Of a stretch of DNA of 64,000 nucleotides, positions 39,245 to 48,634 are shown piece after piece. Numbering within the stretch: position 1 is the stretch's first letter; every line of letters starts with the position of its first letter. This stretch comes from Variovorax sp. WDL1 (GTDB taxonomy: Bacteria; Pseudomonadota; Gammaproteobacteria; Burkholderiales; Burkholderiaceae_C): assembly GCF_001541225.1 (NCBI RefSeq), contig NZ_LMTS01000026.1, positions 156,378 to 220,377 of the forward strand, written 5' to 3'. The position numbers and the translations under genes are program-made. Under the pieces are notes generated by a model. The model saw only the letters and a list, made by a program, of their open reading frames with translations. It was not told the origin of the DNA and searched no databases.

Positions 39245-40165
39245 TCACGCCCCGCCCTCCTCCGCGGGCGCCGCCGGCAGGAACTTCATCACCGCGGCAC
39301 GGTTTCTCAGCACGATTTGCTGCACATGCGGCTCTGATGCATCCACCTCCAGCAGCCCGAGTCGCTTGAGTGAATAGAAGAGAAGTGCCTGGCGACATTC
39401 CAGAACGACCTCTCCGTCGACCATCCCGTAGTCGAGCTCGATGACCTTGCGATGGGCCTTCGAGAGACGTGAGTTCGGCGCCAGCACCAGGCTGACCTGA
39501 CGGTGCCAAGCCTCGTCGTCTGCGCCGTCGGTGCCGGCGTCCTCGAGTACCTCCACGCCGAGCATCCGCGCCATCACGAAATCACGAAAGTCGCCGCGTG
39601 TGTGGCAGAACGCACGGACGTGCCACCGGTAGCCGTCGAAGGCGACCGCATGCGGAGAGATGATTCGCGCTTTGGGTTCGGCCGAGGACATCGATTGGTA
39701 GGTCACGCGCAAGCAGACACGCTGCCGTATCGCGGTCAGCACGGCCACGACGGTGTTCGCCTCCAGCTTTCTCGTGGGCGCGGCAACGGCGGCCGTCGGC
39801 GGCGTCCAGCCCAGGAAGCTCTGCTCTGCAGGCAGCACCCCGATTTCGCGCGCGAGGAGCTCGTTCAGGTATCGCGAGGGTTCGTTCGAGGGGTAGAGCG
39901 GCTCGAACCCGTCGGTGGCCAGGTAGACCTTCGAGCTCCGGTCGTAGACCGCGTTGTTGGGAGCGAGCTCCAGGTACTTGGAGATGTCGAGCGATGCCTG
40001 CGGCACCGAGATGCCAAAGAAATTCGTCAGGTCGCTGCGGTTGAGCCGCCCCTCCCAGCGAAGGCGGAAATCCAAGAACTCGAGGCGACGGCCCTGGCTC
40101 CAGCGGGCGGGCGCCTTTTCCCCCGCCTCGTCGGAGTCCGGGGGCAATGACGGCTGCTGCGGCAT
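39245..40165 (-). CDS. CapW/BrxR-type WYL-domain transcriptional repressor
   Basis: 306 residues. The N-terminal winged helix (RRLEFLDFRLRWEGRLNRSDL then FFGISVPQASLDISKYLELAPNNAVYDRSSK) is a close match to the defence-associated BrxR/CapW family. The central WYL domain (LRVTYQSMSSAEPKARIISPHAVAFDGYRWHVRAFC) and a C-terminal dimerisation part follow. Family members repress anti-phage operons and bind palindromic operators next to them. It is divergent from the helicase-nuclease operon at 40254, with 88 nt of shared intergenic DNA carrying a perfect palindrome. This makes it the probable switch for that operon. Confidence 0.85.
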   Translation of the reverse strand: MPQQPSLPPDSDEAGEKAPARWSQGRRLEFLDFRLRWEGRLNRSDLTNFFGISVPQASLDISKYLELAPNNAVYDRSSKVYLATDGFEPLYPSNEPSRYLNELLAREIGVLPAEQSFLGWTPPTAAVAAPTRKLEANTVVAVLTAIRQRVCLRVTYQSMSSAEPKARIISPHAVAFDGYRWHVRAFCHTRGDFRDFVMARMLGVEVLEDAGTDGADDEAWHRQVSLVLAPNSRLSKAHRKVIELDYGMVDGEVVLECRQALLFYSLKRLGLLEVDASEPHVQQIVLRNRAAVMKFLPAAPAEEGGA

Positions 40166-40202
40166 GTCTGGATGATACGAAAAATCAGTTCTTTAGTCTT
40201 CT

Positions 40203-40217
40203 TTTTATACGTATAAT
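40203..40217 (+). promoter_or_regulatory. Divergent promoter with overlapping operator palindrome
   Basis: TTATACGTATAA (40205-40216) is a perfect 12-bp palindrome overlapping an exact TATAAT -10 (40212-40217) for the plus operon and a TATAAA box for the minus WYL gene. The surrounding DNA is unusually AT-rich. Confidence 0.7.
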
Positions 40218-40253
40218 TTTTGTACGCGATTCGCGGTGCTGTGAGGAATCCGG

Positions 40254-42881
40254 ATGCAGGTCACCTTTGGATTGAGACTTGACGAGCGCCAGGGCCCCTC
40301 GGACAGGGGGTACTTCAGGGAGCCGGTCGTCGGGCGCATGGGACTTCTTGGCCTGTTGGAGACCTACCTGGGTCTGGCTCGGCCGGAGGTGCCGCAGGCG
40401 CAGCGCGTGGCGGCGTACCTCGGCCACCTGCGCAGATTCGACAACGGCAGCCGCTTCTACAGCCGGTCGCTCCAGGTGGACGACGTCGGCACCGCAGCAC
40501 TTCTTCTCTCATGGCGCGACGAGTGGCGCCTGGGCGGCTGGGATGGGAGGGCATCGCCCTCCTCTCCGCAGCGCATCCAGGAACTGGCGAGCGTCGAGGA
40601 GGCTGCCTCCGGCCACGTCGCACCTGGCGAGGGTGAGCGCCTTGTGGAAGTGGCCTCTGCGCTCGCTGCAGGCAACGCAGTGCCTATTTCGCAGGTCATG
40701 CTCGCCGACCCCTCCGCGAGCTTTCCGGCCATGTGGCGCGCTGTTCTCAAGCACCTGAAGGGAGTGCAGGAGCCGCAAGCCGCCGAACCTGAGGGCAAAG
40801 GGCAGCTTCGTGAGCTGCAGCGCCTCGCCGCAGAATCTGTGGCCAATGGCCAGCTGAAAGCTCCCGAGGGCTTTGCGCTCAACGATGGGACCGTCCAGGT
40901 CCTGCAAGCACAGTCGCGCGAGACCGCCGAGCACTGGCTGAGCGCTTGGTGCCGCGCCAACCCGGCGAATCGCCTGGTGCTTTGCGAGCAAGGTGGGGAC
41001 TCCCTGGACGCCACCTTGATGGCAACGGGTGCAGCCGCCTGTGGCTTCGACAGCCCGAGCAGCCTGCGACCCGCGCTCCAGACGCTGGGCTTAGCGCTCG
41101 AGATGCTGTGGGCGCCGCTCCATGTCGGACGGCTTGTCGAGTTCCTCGTGCATCCCTACGGGCCGTTCAGCCGAGCCGCGAGAGGCCAGCTCGCGCGTGC
41201 GATTGCCGAGCAGCCAGGGCTCGGCGGCGAAGCCTGGAATGCAGCCAAGACGAGCATCGGCGAGAAGGAAAACGCGCAGACACTTCTGGCGGAGGTCGCC
41301 TTTTGGCTCGAGGGGGAGCGCTGGTCCCGCGCAGACGGCGCCCCCATCACCGAGGTCGCGGTCCGCGTCGAGAAGGTGCGCACGGCGTTGCAACGACGCG
41401 CCGTCCACCAAGCTGGTGAAGCTGCGACCATCGCGCCGGCGCTTCGCCAGTGCGAAGCCGTGCTCGTGGGCTTGGCCGAGCTGCGCCAGCAAGGCCTGGA
41501 GCACCTGGCGCCGCGGCAAATTGAACAGCTGCTGGCGCAGTCCACGCCTGCCGGCGCGACCAACCCCGCTGCCGTCTCCCAGGTCGGCTGCCTGAAGTCA
41601 GCGACCACCACGGCTGCATGCCTCGAGCCTGCAGGTGAAGTCGTCTGGTGGATGCCCTCCACACCTGCCCTTCCCCGCCCGCTTCCTTGGTCGCAAAGCG
41701 AGGTCGATGCACTCAGGAGCCTGGGGGTCGAGCTTCGTGACCCCAAGGGTGAGCTGGAGCTGCTCGCAGTGCAATGGCTGCGCCCACTTTTTGCCGCCAA
41801 GGAGCGCTTCGTCCTTGTGCTGCCGCCGCCGGGTGCGGAAGAACACCCCATCTGGCAACTTATCCGGCAGTTGGCGCCTAAGTTGAAGGTGCACCGCATC
41901 GATGACGACCTGTACGGCACGCACCTGGGCTCGATTGCCCATCGCGTCACCGATGCTCCCCTGCAGCGCGTGGGGCGCTACCTCGAGCTCGAGCGTCCCC
42001 TCGCCTCTCGCAAGAAGCACCAGTCGTACACGGCGCTCAACGAGCTCTTCAACAACCCTGCCCTCGCCGTCCTGAAGGACGTGGCGCAGCTGCGACCCGG
42101 CAGTGGCCTCGACGATGAGCACGAGAACAAGCTACTTGGCAACCTTGCGCATCGGGTCATCGAGCGATTCTTCCAGCAAGAACATGCTCTGCACTGGACC
42201 AGCGCGCAGGCCGGCGCCTGGTTCGACGCCATGGTCGACGAGCTCCTGCTCGCGGAAGGCGCACCGCTCCTGATGCAGGGCGCCGGCGTGAGCATGAGCC
42301 GGTTCAAGCGAATCTGCCGCACGGCGCTCCTCAGCTTGCTCACGCAGCTGCAAAGCGCCGGTGCCGTACGAGTCCAAGTAGAGGTTCCCGTTCAGGGATT
42401 GCTGGGCGACGTGGAGGTCATCGGCAAGATTGACCTGCTGGTTGAGCTGCCGCAGGAGCGCAGCGTCACGCTTGACCTCAAGTGGTCCGGCACCAAGCGG
42501 CATGGAGAGGCGCTTGTGGAAGGCCGGCATCTGCAGCTCGCGCTGTATGCAAGTCTGACGCACCAGGTTCACGGGCAGCTGCCTGTGGCCTTGGGTTACT
42601 TTGTCTTCGACTCGGCGACGCTGCTCATCTCCACGGCAGGCATCTTCCCGGATGCCCAAGTGCGCAAGCCCGCGGGCGGCATCACCGTCAACCAGATGCT
42701 GGCTCAGGCCAGGGGAAGCTGGACGTGGCGGATGTCTCAGTGGGCGGAAGGCATCGTCGAACTGGTCGACGCCCAGGCGGACATTGCCGAATTCCAAGGC
42801 CCGGAAGGCACCTTGCCGGTCACCACACTCGGTCCCTTCCATCGTGAACACCTCACCCTGCTCGGAGGCTGGGAACAATGA
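40254..42881 (+). CDS. AddB-like subunit: PD-(D/E)XK nuclease without helicase motifs
   Basis: 875 residues. The first ~600 are helicase-like in layout, but no Walker A motif is visible, so the motor is probably inactive. The last ~270 form a RecB/AddB-type nuclease: LLGNLAHRVIERFF (H633), VIGKIDLLVE (D727), TLDLKWSG (D741-x-K743) and HLQLALYASL. These are the residues expected for an active nuclease. The four-cysteine Fe-S cluster of classical AddB is not seen. GAGGAA lies before ATG 40254. The stop overlaps the next start by 4 nt (ATGA), so it is translated with the AddA-like partner. Confidence 0.85.
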   Translation: MQVTFGLRLDERQGPSDRGYFREPVVGRMGLLGLLETYLGLARPEVPQAQRVAAYLGHLRRFDNGSRFYSRSLQVDDVGTAALLLSWRDEWRLGGWDGRASPSSPQRIQELASVEEAASGHVAPGEGERLVEVASALAAGNAVPISQVMLADPSASFPAMWRAVLKHLKGVQEPQAAEPEGKGQLRELQRLAAESVANGQLKAPEGFALNDGTVQVLQAQSRETAEHWLSAWCRANPANRLVLCEQGGDSLDATLMATGAAACGFDSPSSLRPALQTLGLALEMLWAPLHVGRLVEFLVHPYGPFSRAARGQLARAIAEQPGLGGEAWNAAKTSIGEKENAQTLLAEVAFWLEGERWSRADGAPITEVAVRVEKVRTALQRRAVHQAGEAATIAPALRQCEAVLVGLAELRQQGLEHLAPRQIEQLLAQSTPAGATNPAAVSQVGCLKSATTTAACLEPAGEVVWWMPSTPALPRPLPWSQSEVDALRSLGVELRDPKGELELLAVQWLRPLFAAKERFVLVLPPPGAEEHPIWQLIRQLAPKLKVHRIDDDLYGTHLGSIAHRVTDAPLQRVGRYLELERPLASRKKHQSYTALNELFNNPALAVLKDVAQLRPGSGLDDEHENKLLGNLAHRVIERFFQQEHALHWTSAQAGAWFDAMVDELLLAEGAPLLMQGAGVSMSRFKRICRTALLSLLTQLQSAGAVRVQVEVPVQGLLGDVEVIGKIDLLVELPQERSVTLDLKWSGTKRHGEALVEGRHLQLALYASLTHQVHGQLPVALGYFVFDSATLLISTAGIFPDAQVRKPAGGITVNQMLAQARGSWTWRMSQWAEGIVELVDAQADIAEFQGPEGTLPVTTLGPFHREHLTLLGGWEQ

Positions 42882-45800
42882 ATCCAGTTGAATTCATCAG
42901 CGCCGGCGCCGGCAGCGGCAAGACCTACCGTCTGACGAGCATCCTGTCGGAAGCGCTCCTTGAGGGCAACGCGCCGGTGCGTCCCCACGCCGTGCTCGCC
43001 ACGACCTTCACGGTGAAGGCAGCCACGGAGCTGCGCGAACGCGTGCGCACCCGGCTGCTCGAGCATGGCCGCATGGACCTGGTCACCGCCATCGGCCAAG
43101 CGCGCATTGGGACGGTCAACAGTGTCTGTGGCCAGCTGCTCGAGCGGTTTTGCTTCGAGATGGGTCTCTCCCCCGACCAGACGGTGCTGAGCGAGGCCCA
43201 GACCAAGAAGCTTCTCGCCCGTGCGCTCGACGATACCTTCGACCCCGACCGGCGTGCGGAGCTGCTCACGCTCATGCGTCGTCTAGGCATGGAGGACGCC
43301 AGCTGGTCAGAAGCCATCGGGAAGGTCCTGAAGGCCGCTCGAGAAAACGACATTTCCAGAGAGGCGCTTCGCCCGATGGGCGCGACGAACGCAGACCGGA
43401 TGCTCGAGAACTGGCCGGCACCGGAGGGTGGGGTCGACCACACTGCCAGGCTGCTGCAGGAACTCGCGACGGCCAAGGCGGCAGTCGCCAAGGACATCGA
43501 GTCCCGGGATGCAGCTGGCGGCAGGGTCGACCAGGTCATGCGAGACGGCCTCGAGGAGCTCGAGCGCTTGCATCGTGTCCTCAAGTCCGGGAATTGGAAC
43601 TGGCCTGACTGGCTCGCCGCGTGCAACGTCAAGATTGGCGCCAAGCTCGTGGGTCTCGTGCAACCGGTCGTCGATGCGGCGCAGGCACACGAGCGTCACC
43701 CGCAGTTTCACGAGGAAGTGCGGCGCTACCTCGACCTCGTGTTCAGCCTGGCTGCTGATACGCTGGACACCTTCAGGCGTGCCAAGGAAGAGCTCGGCGC
43801 GGTGGACTTCATCGACCAGGAAGTGGAACTGCTGCGGGCCTTGCGCGAGAGCGAAGCGGTGCGGGAGGCCTTGGCGAGCGAACTCGACCTGGTGCTCGTC
43901 GACGAATTCCAGGACACGAGCCCGCTGCAGCTCGCGCTCTTTGTCGAGGTTGCCAAGCTCGCCAAGCGCTCGGTCTGGGTCGGTGACCCCAAGCAGGCCA
44001 TCTACGGGTTCCGCGGCACCGACGCTTCGCTCATCGCTGGGGTCATCGGCGCCATCCAGGGCTGGGGTGGAATCATCGGCGACCCGCTCACCGAGTCCAG
44101 GCGCTCGACGCCCGCGCTGGTGTCGCTCGCAAACGCCGTGTTCCTCCCTGCGTTCGCGCCGGACCTCGAAGCCGACGCCGTGAAACTCACGCCGACGCGA
44201 GACGACATTCCTGGCCAGCCGGCACTGTACGACTGGACCTTTGAAAGCAGGAAGGGCGAGCTCGACTACCTCGGGCTCGGGCCTGCCATCACGGAGCTCC
44301 TTGCTTCCAGGGCGAAGGTCTACGACAAGGGCACGAAAGAGCTGCGCGCCATCAGGGCCGGCGACATCGCCGTGCTGTGCCGCACGAACGACCAGATTGA
44401 CTTCGCCGCTGCGGCTCTGGCGCGCTGGAGCATCCCGTCGGCGAGCGGCCGCCCGGGCCTCCTGTCCACGCCCGAGGCCTTGCTGGTCACAGCTTGCCTT
44501 CGGCGCCTGCAGGACCCTACAGACACCGTGGCGACGGCGCTCATTCTCACGCTCGCGGCCGGCATGCCCGCCGAGGAGTGGCTCGGCGACCGTCTGGACC
44601 ACCTTGCCGCGGAGAAGCCGTCTCATGAGTGGAAGGCAACGGGCGAAGACGCGCATCCCCTGCTTGCACGACTGGAGGAGCTTCGTCCATCCCTGCTCTC
44701 GTTGACGCCTTCGGAAGCCCTCCGGCTGGCCAAGGCCGAGTCCCACGTGGCCATGCTGGCCAGCGCCTGGTCGCGCACGCCGCAAGAAGCACGCGTTCGT
44801 ATCGACAACGTGGAAGCGCTGCTCGCGATGGCCACGACCTACGAGAGCGAGTGCGTCTCTTCAAAGCAGCCGGCATCGGTGGGCGGGCTGCTGCGGTGGC
44901 TGTCAGCTCAAGCGGCCGGCGGCGAGGACGCCCGTGCCGCTGCAGCCGATGACGCGGTTGCCGTGCTCACGCATCACGGCGCGAAGGGCCTCGAGTGGCC
45001 CGTTGCCATCCTGACGGGGCTGGGCGCTGGCGCGCGCACCGCGGTCTGGGATGTCCGTGCGCGCACCAATGCCGAGAAGCTCGACCCGCAGGAGCCCTTG
45101 CGCGACCGCTTCATCCACTGCTGGCCGAGAACTTTCGGCAAACGCAAGGCTCCGCAAGCGGCGCTCAACGCCGAGAACTCCCAAATCGGCCAGGCGATGG
45201 CCAAAGCCGGCCTGGAGGAAAACAAGCGCCTCCTCTATGTGAGCATGACACGCGCTCGAGACGCGCTCGTCCTGGTTTCAGCCATGAAGACCAGGCCCGA
45301 CCGCTCCTGGGTCGACGAGGTCGGCGCCTCAGAACTACTTTTTGGTGAAAGCGGCGTGATGGTGCTGCCCGACGGTCGTCATGTGCAGCGCGAGACCAAG
45401 CTTTGGTCCGCCGCCGACTGCGCCGCGGAGCCACCGGCGGCCACTGCCGCTGACCGCAGTTGGTTCAGCCCTGCCGCGCCGCTTGCCAGCCGTCCGCTGT
45501 GGCACCGGCCCAGCACCGGCGAAGGCGCCGAGGCGAGCGTCTTCGCCGTCGGTGAGGTCGAGGCTGTCGGCACCCGCATTGCCATCTCGAAGAGCGTCGA
45601 CATGGTTCTCCTTGGAACGGCCTTGCACCATTGCATCGCCCGCTCTGGCGTGGCCGGAAGCATCTCGGGCGAGGACGTCGAGCGGCTCTTGACGCGCTGG
45701 GATGTTGCGCACGCTGTCGACACGGGCGCCGTGGTCGGCCAGGTCGACTCCTTCCTCGCCTGGATTGCCAAGCGCTGGCCCGGTTGCCCGGTTCACGTGG

Positions 45801-46084
45801 AGGTGCCCATCGAGGTCGACCGTGAGGACGGCACGCGGCTGCGCGGGCGCATCGACTTCCTCGTTGACACACCAGCCGGATGGGTCCTCATCGACCACAA
45901 GTCCAACCCGCGCGGTGCGACTCACGATGAGGAGCTCGTGCGCGAGCACGGGCCTCAGCTCGCCTCGTACGCGGATGCGCTGGTCCGCGCGACTGGACGG
46001 CCGGTTACCGAACAGTGGCTCTTCTTGCCGGTAGCCGCTCGGGCGCTGCGCGTTCGAGCTCTCCCTAGCCTTGAGGTTGCTTGA
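42878..46084 (+). CDS. AddA-like UvrD-family helicase-nuclease
   Basis: 1068 residues. SF1A helicase motifs are complete: Walker A SAGAGSGKT (8-16), VDEFQDTSPLQ (341-351), VGDPKQAIYGFRG, ESRRS, LTHHGAKGLEWPVAIL and NKRLLYVSMTRARDAL. The C-terminus is a RecB nuclease: LGTALHHCIA, RLRGRIDFLVD (D993), VLIDHKSNP (D1006-x-K1008) and HGPQLASYADAL. Together with the upstream subunit it should form an AddAB-like complex that unwinds and degrades DNA ends. Co-regulation by the WYL repressor suggests a role in defence rather than housekeeping; that is inference. Confidence 0.9.
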   Translation: MNPVEFISAGAGSGKTYRLTSILSEALLEGNAPVRPHAVLATTFTVKAATELRERVRTRLLEHGRMDLVTAIGQARIGTVNSVCGQLLERFCFEMGLSPDQTVLSEAQTKKLLARALDDTFDPDRRAELLTLMRRLGMEDASWSEAIGKVLKAARENDISREALRPMGATNADRMLENWPAPEGGVDHTARLLQELATAKAAVAKDIESRDAAGGRVDQVMRDGLEELERLHRVLKSGNWNWPDWLAACNVKIGAKLVGLVQPVVDAAQAHERHPQFHEEVRRYLDLVFSLAADTLDTFRRAKEELGAVDFIDQEVELLRALRESEAVREALASELDLVLVDEFQDTSPLQLALFVEVAKLAKRSVWVGDPKQAIYGFRGTDASLIAGVIGAIQGWGGIIGDPLTESRRSTPALVSLANAVFLPAFAPDLEADAVKLTPTRDDIPGQPALYDWTFESRKGELDYLGLGPAITELLASRAKVYDKGTKELRAIRAGDIAVLCRTNDQIDFAAAALARWSIPSASGRPGLLSTPEALLVTACLRRLQDPTDTVATALILTLAAGMPAEEWLGDRLDHLAAEKPSHEWKATGEDAHPLLARLEELRPSLLSLTPSEALRLAKAESHVAMLASAWSRTPQEARVRIDNVEALLAMATTYESECVSSKQPASVGGLLRWLSAQAAGGEDARAAAADDAVAVLTHHGAKGLEWPVAILTGLGAGARTAVWDVRARTNAEKLDPQEPLRDRFIHCWPRTFGKRKAPQAALNAENSQIGQAMAKAGLEENKRLLYVSMTRARDALVLVSAMKTRPDRSWVDEVGASELLFGESGVMVLPDGRHVQRETKLWSAADCAAEPPAATAADRSWFSPAAPLASRPLWHRPSTGEGAEASVFAVGEVEAVGTRIAISKSVDMVLLGTALHHCIARSGVAGSISGEDVERLLTRWDVAHAVDTGAVVGQVDSFLAWIAKRWPGCPVHVEVPIEVDREDGTRLRGRIDFLVDTPAGWVLIDHKSNPRGATHDEELVREHGPQLASYADALVRATGRPVTEQWLFLPVAARALRVRALPSLEVA

Positions 46085-46123
46085 CCTTCGCAAGCACGAA
46101 GCCAACAAGAAAAGGTATGCCGC

Positions 46124-46768
46124 ATGTCCTTTGATGAATCTGACCGCGCAGAGAATGCGGCCGCGTCCACATTGTTCTTTGCTGAAGCCGACGAGCATGA
46201 AGGCTTGGAGCTGAAGGTCGGGTATTTGGAGTTCCTATGGATGCAGCCAGGAGCCGCCGCCGAGGCAGACAAGCTCCGAACCCTGATGAGCGACTATCCC
46301 CGTGAGGAAGTTGAACGAGCCATCTGCCTGGTACTCGACGCGGGTGGGTGGAGGCCTCACTTGGTGGCATGTGTGGCGCTCCTGTGCGGGCACACGACGC
46401 CCAAGACGCTCTGGTACTTGTGGCGGGCAATTCAAGCTGACAGTTGGGTTGCTCCGCAGCTTGTCGCGACTGCATCGTTGGTGGACCCTGAGTTTGCGAA
46501 CAAGGCCGAATGGGCTCTGCTTTCAACACGCCTGCAGCCCAAGGCCGCAGGAGCCCTCGGCGCCATGCTGGCTGAGCGACTGGGCCCGGAAGATGAACTG
46601 CCGGAGGACCTCGAGCAGGCCGTTCAGCGAGGCAGTGCTCATCCTGACGACGCCGCCGGAATCGCACAGACTTGGAAGCAGTCTGTACTGCGGGCCTTCA
46701 ACGGAGCGGATGGACCTGCACAAGTGAGCGGCCTGGACTGTGCTCGCCGCCTCCCGGCCTCGCATTGA
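46124..46768 (+). CDS. Helical protein downstream of the helicase-nuclease pair
   Basis: 214 residues, not recognised. Repeated helices with HEAT-like spacing: GLELKVGYLEFLWM, VERAICLVLDAGGWRPHLVACVALLCG, TPKTLWYLWRAIQADSWVAPQLVATASL, WALLSTRLQPKAAGALGAML. AAAAGG lies 8-9 nt before the ATG, 39 nt after the AddA-like stop with no terminator between, so it may be a third member of the operon. A role as an accessory or scaffold protein is speculation. Confidence 0.6.
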   Translation: MSFDESDRAENAAASTLFFAEADEHEGLELKVGYLEFLWMQPGAAAEADKLRTLMSDYPREEVERAICLVLDAGGWRPHLVACVALLCGHTTPKTLWYLWRAIQADSWVAPQLVATASLVDPEFANKAEWALLSTRLQPKAAGALGAMLAERLGPEDELPEDLEQAVQRGSAHPDDAAGIAQTWKQSVLRAFNGADGPAQVSGLDCARRLPASH

Positions 46769-47102
46769 AGACCGTCCGCCACGCAGGCGCTTATCGAGGC
46801 GACAGCGGCTGTTCGCCCTCGCCGCTGCTTCGTTTGCGCCATCGTGGAGCTCGACATGCTCCACGAGTGGGCCAGAATTCTGAGAGCGCGGATGGTCATG
46901 TACTCAGCTTGCTTCGGTGACTACTTCATCTCGCTTCCAATTCTTGGCTGGGAACGGCGACTCTGATGTGGCGAAAGCCGCGGCGTCCTTTGCACGCTTG
47001 AAGCCGTTGTGCCGTTAGGTTGCCAACAGCATCGTGCGGCCAGAACGATAATGAGCACTCTCGTGCTGCAACAATTCAAACAGGAACTGAGGAGAGCGTG
47101 AA
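46769..47102 (+). other. Intergenic stretch with one inverted repeat
   Basis: No supported gene. CGTGGAGC-TCGACAT-GCTCCACG (46843-46865) is an 8-bp hairpin without a T-run. A Shine-Dalgarno (GAGGAGAG) for the next gene lies at the right end. Nothing else is apparent. Confidence 0.5.
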
Positions 47103-47756
47103 ATGGGACAACTACTAGGCTGACTGACGATTGCGTTGCCCCTGTCTATCGCGGTCGGCATCTGGGCATCGACCCGCGGCCGAAGCGGTTGGGGATGGTT
47201 CTTCCTATGCCTGCTCATCAGCCCCTTGATTGCAGGGATTATTCTCGCAGTCTCGAAGAATCTTGCCACAGGGGAATCGACTCCGGCACCTGGTGCTGGC
47301 CGCACCTCAGCGCATTCCTCGTCGGGCGCCATGAATGCCGCTGCGCTGTTCGACGCATCAACCAAGTCCTCCTCCGCTCCCGCACATGTGGGGCCAACAG
47401 ATGACGATTTCGCCGCAGCGATGGCCGAGTGCGATTCAGCGCAGCGAAAGCCCGGGGTCTGGGCAAAAGCTTTTACAGAAGCTCTGGGCGATGAAGTTCG
47501 CTCCAGAGCGCTCTATACCGGCCGCCGCGCTGGCGAGTTGGCTGCAGAGCGAATCGAGCGAGAGAGGGTAGAGCAGTTGAAGACAGAAGAAGGTCGACTT
47601 CGTCTCGAGCGTGAGGCCTACGAGGCGAAGCCCAAGGGCACGTGCCCGAATTGCGATACCGTCGTGCTCCTTGACGCAGAAAGCTGCCCGAGCCAGCGCT
47701 GTGGTGCCACGTTCACCGCTCCTGGTGGGTGGCGCGTCAAGCCACTGCCGGCGTAA
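47103..47756 (+). pseudogene. Membrane/zinc-ribbon protein with an in-frame stop at codon 7
   Basis: ATG 47103 has a strong GAGGAGAG upstream and opens a frame MGQLLG, then TGA (47121-47123), then continues LTIALPLSIAVGIW without interruption to 47756. The TGA most simply derives from TGG (Trp). The rest is intact: two membrane segments (LTIALPLSIAVGIW, GWFFLCLLISPLIAGIILAVS), a coiled charged region (ELAAERIERERVEQLKTEEGRLRLERE) and a C-terminal CPNC...CPSQRC zinc ribbon. It could be rescued by a TTG restart at 47136 or by readthrough, or it may be a recent pseudogene or a sequencing error. Confidence 0.65.
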
Positions 47757-47781
47757 ACACGACATCGCGCACCTCGCTCCG

Positions 47782-48609
47782 TCACATGGCCTGGATGAAG
47801 CGGGTGAGATACCACCCGAGGTAAGGCTCATGCAGGTCCAATGCCGCTCCAACGGTGTCACGGAACCACGCGCACACCTCAGTCGGTTCGCCACCTTCAA
47901 TGTCCGCGGAAACGCGTGCGTGCAGCCCTAGCGGCATGCGCGCGATGCGGGACTTGACTGCAACGGCATAGGCGCTCTCGGCCGCCTTGGCCTGCGTCGG
48001 GTTGAGCGGCTTGACGTCGGGATAGCCATCAAGCTCGGCCAGCGCTGCCGCCTGGTACATACCGAGAACGGCCTCGAACTTCTCTGTCGGCAAGCTCGCC
48101 ATGTACCGGCGCTCATAGACGGCAGACTGCTGGGTGCCCATTTTCCCGAGGAAGAGCGCCTTGCACACGGTAGGCTGAGTGGCCGCAGCCATGTCGAGGA
48201 TGTATCGCAGGAATTGCGCATGGACCTCGGTCGGCAGGCGGCGCAGCCCCTTCACCTGCAGTTCGACCACGGCCTCGAGCACGTAGTTCTTGCTTTCATC
48301 CGTGCCGAGCTGCTTGCCGTAGAAGGGCAGCACCACCTTGGTCAGGTATGGCGCCATCCGTTCGTGCACCATGACTGTTCGCAACATTGCCTTGACTGCC
48401 TCGCGCTTCGGCGGCGCCAGGTTCGGCCCGTACGAGTTGCTCACTGTCTTCTCGAGCAGAGTCTCGTCACTGACGTAGCGCTGCATCCACCGCGAAATCT
48501 CGGCCTGCAACCGAGCCGGCGTTGGCTGCTGCGCGGCGGACGCGAACGACACCGCCGCGAGCAGCGCAACGCTCAGGCGGCGCAGCCTTTGGAAGAACAT
48601 GTTTTCCAT
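47782..48609 (-). CDS. Secreted protein of unknown function, 275 aa
   Basis: A signal peptide (RRLSVALLAAVSFASAAQQ) precedes a helical mature part (ARLQAEISRWMQRYVSDETLLEKTVSNSYGPNLAPPKREAVKAML). No catalytic motif is seen and I do not recognise the family. It begins 26 nt after the stop of the large GYF-TPR-protease gene on the same strand, so co-transcription is likely, and both may act in the envelope. Confidence 0.7.
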   Translation of the reverse strand: MENMFFQRLRRLSVALLAAVSFASAAQQPTPARLQAEISRWMQRYVSDETLLEKTVSNSYGPNLAPPKREAVKAMLRTVMVHERMAPYLTKVVLPFYGKQLGTDESKNYVLEAVVELQVKGLRRLPTEVHAQFLRYILDMAAATQPTVCKALFLGKMGTQQSAVYERRYMASLPTEKFEAVLGMYQAAALAELDGYPDVKPLNPTQAKAAESAYAVAVKSRIARMPLGLHARVSADIEGGEPTEVCAWFRDTVGAALDLHEPYLGWYLTRFIQAM

Positions 48610-48634
48610 CGAAGGTCTCGCTTCCTTTGTTCAA

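Noticed and set aside
43307..44785. 492-codon open frame opposite the helicase gene
   Set aside because: Arg/Gly/Val-rich shadow of a strongly motif-bearing gene on the other strand; no domain, no Shine-Dalgarno.
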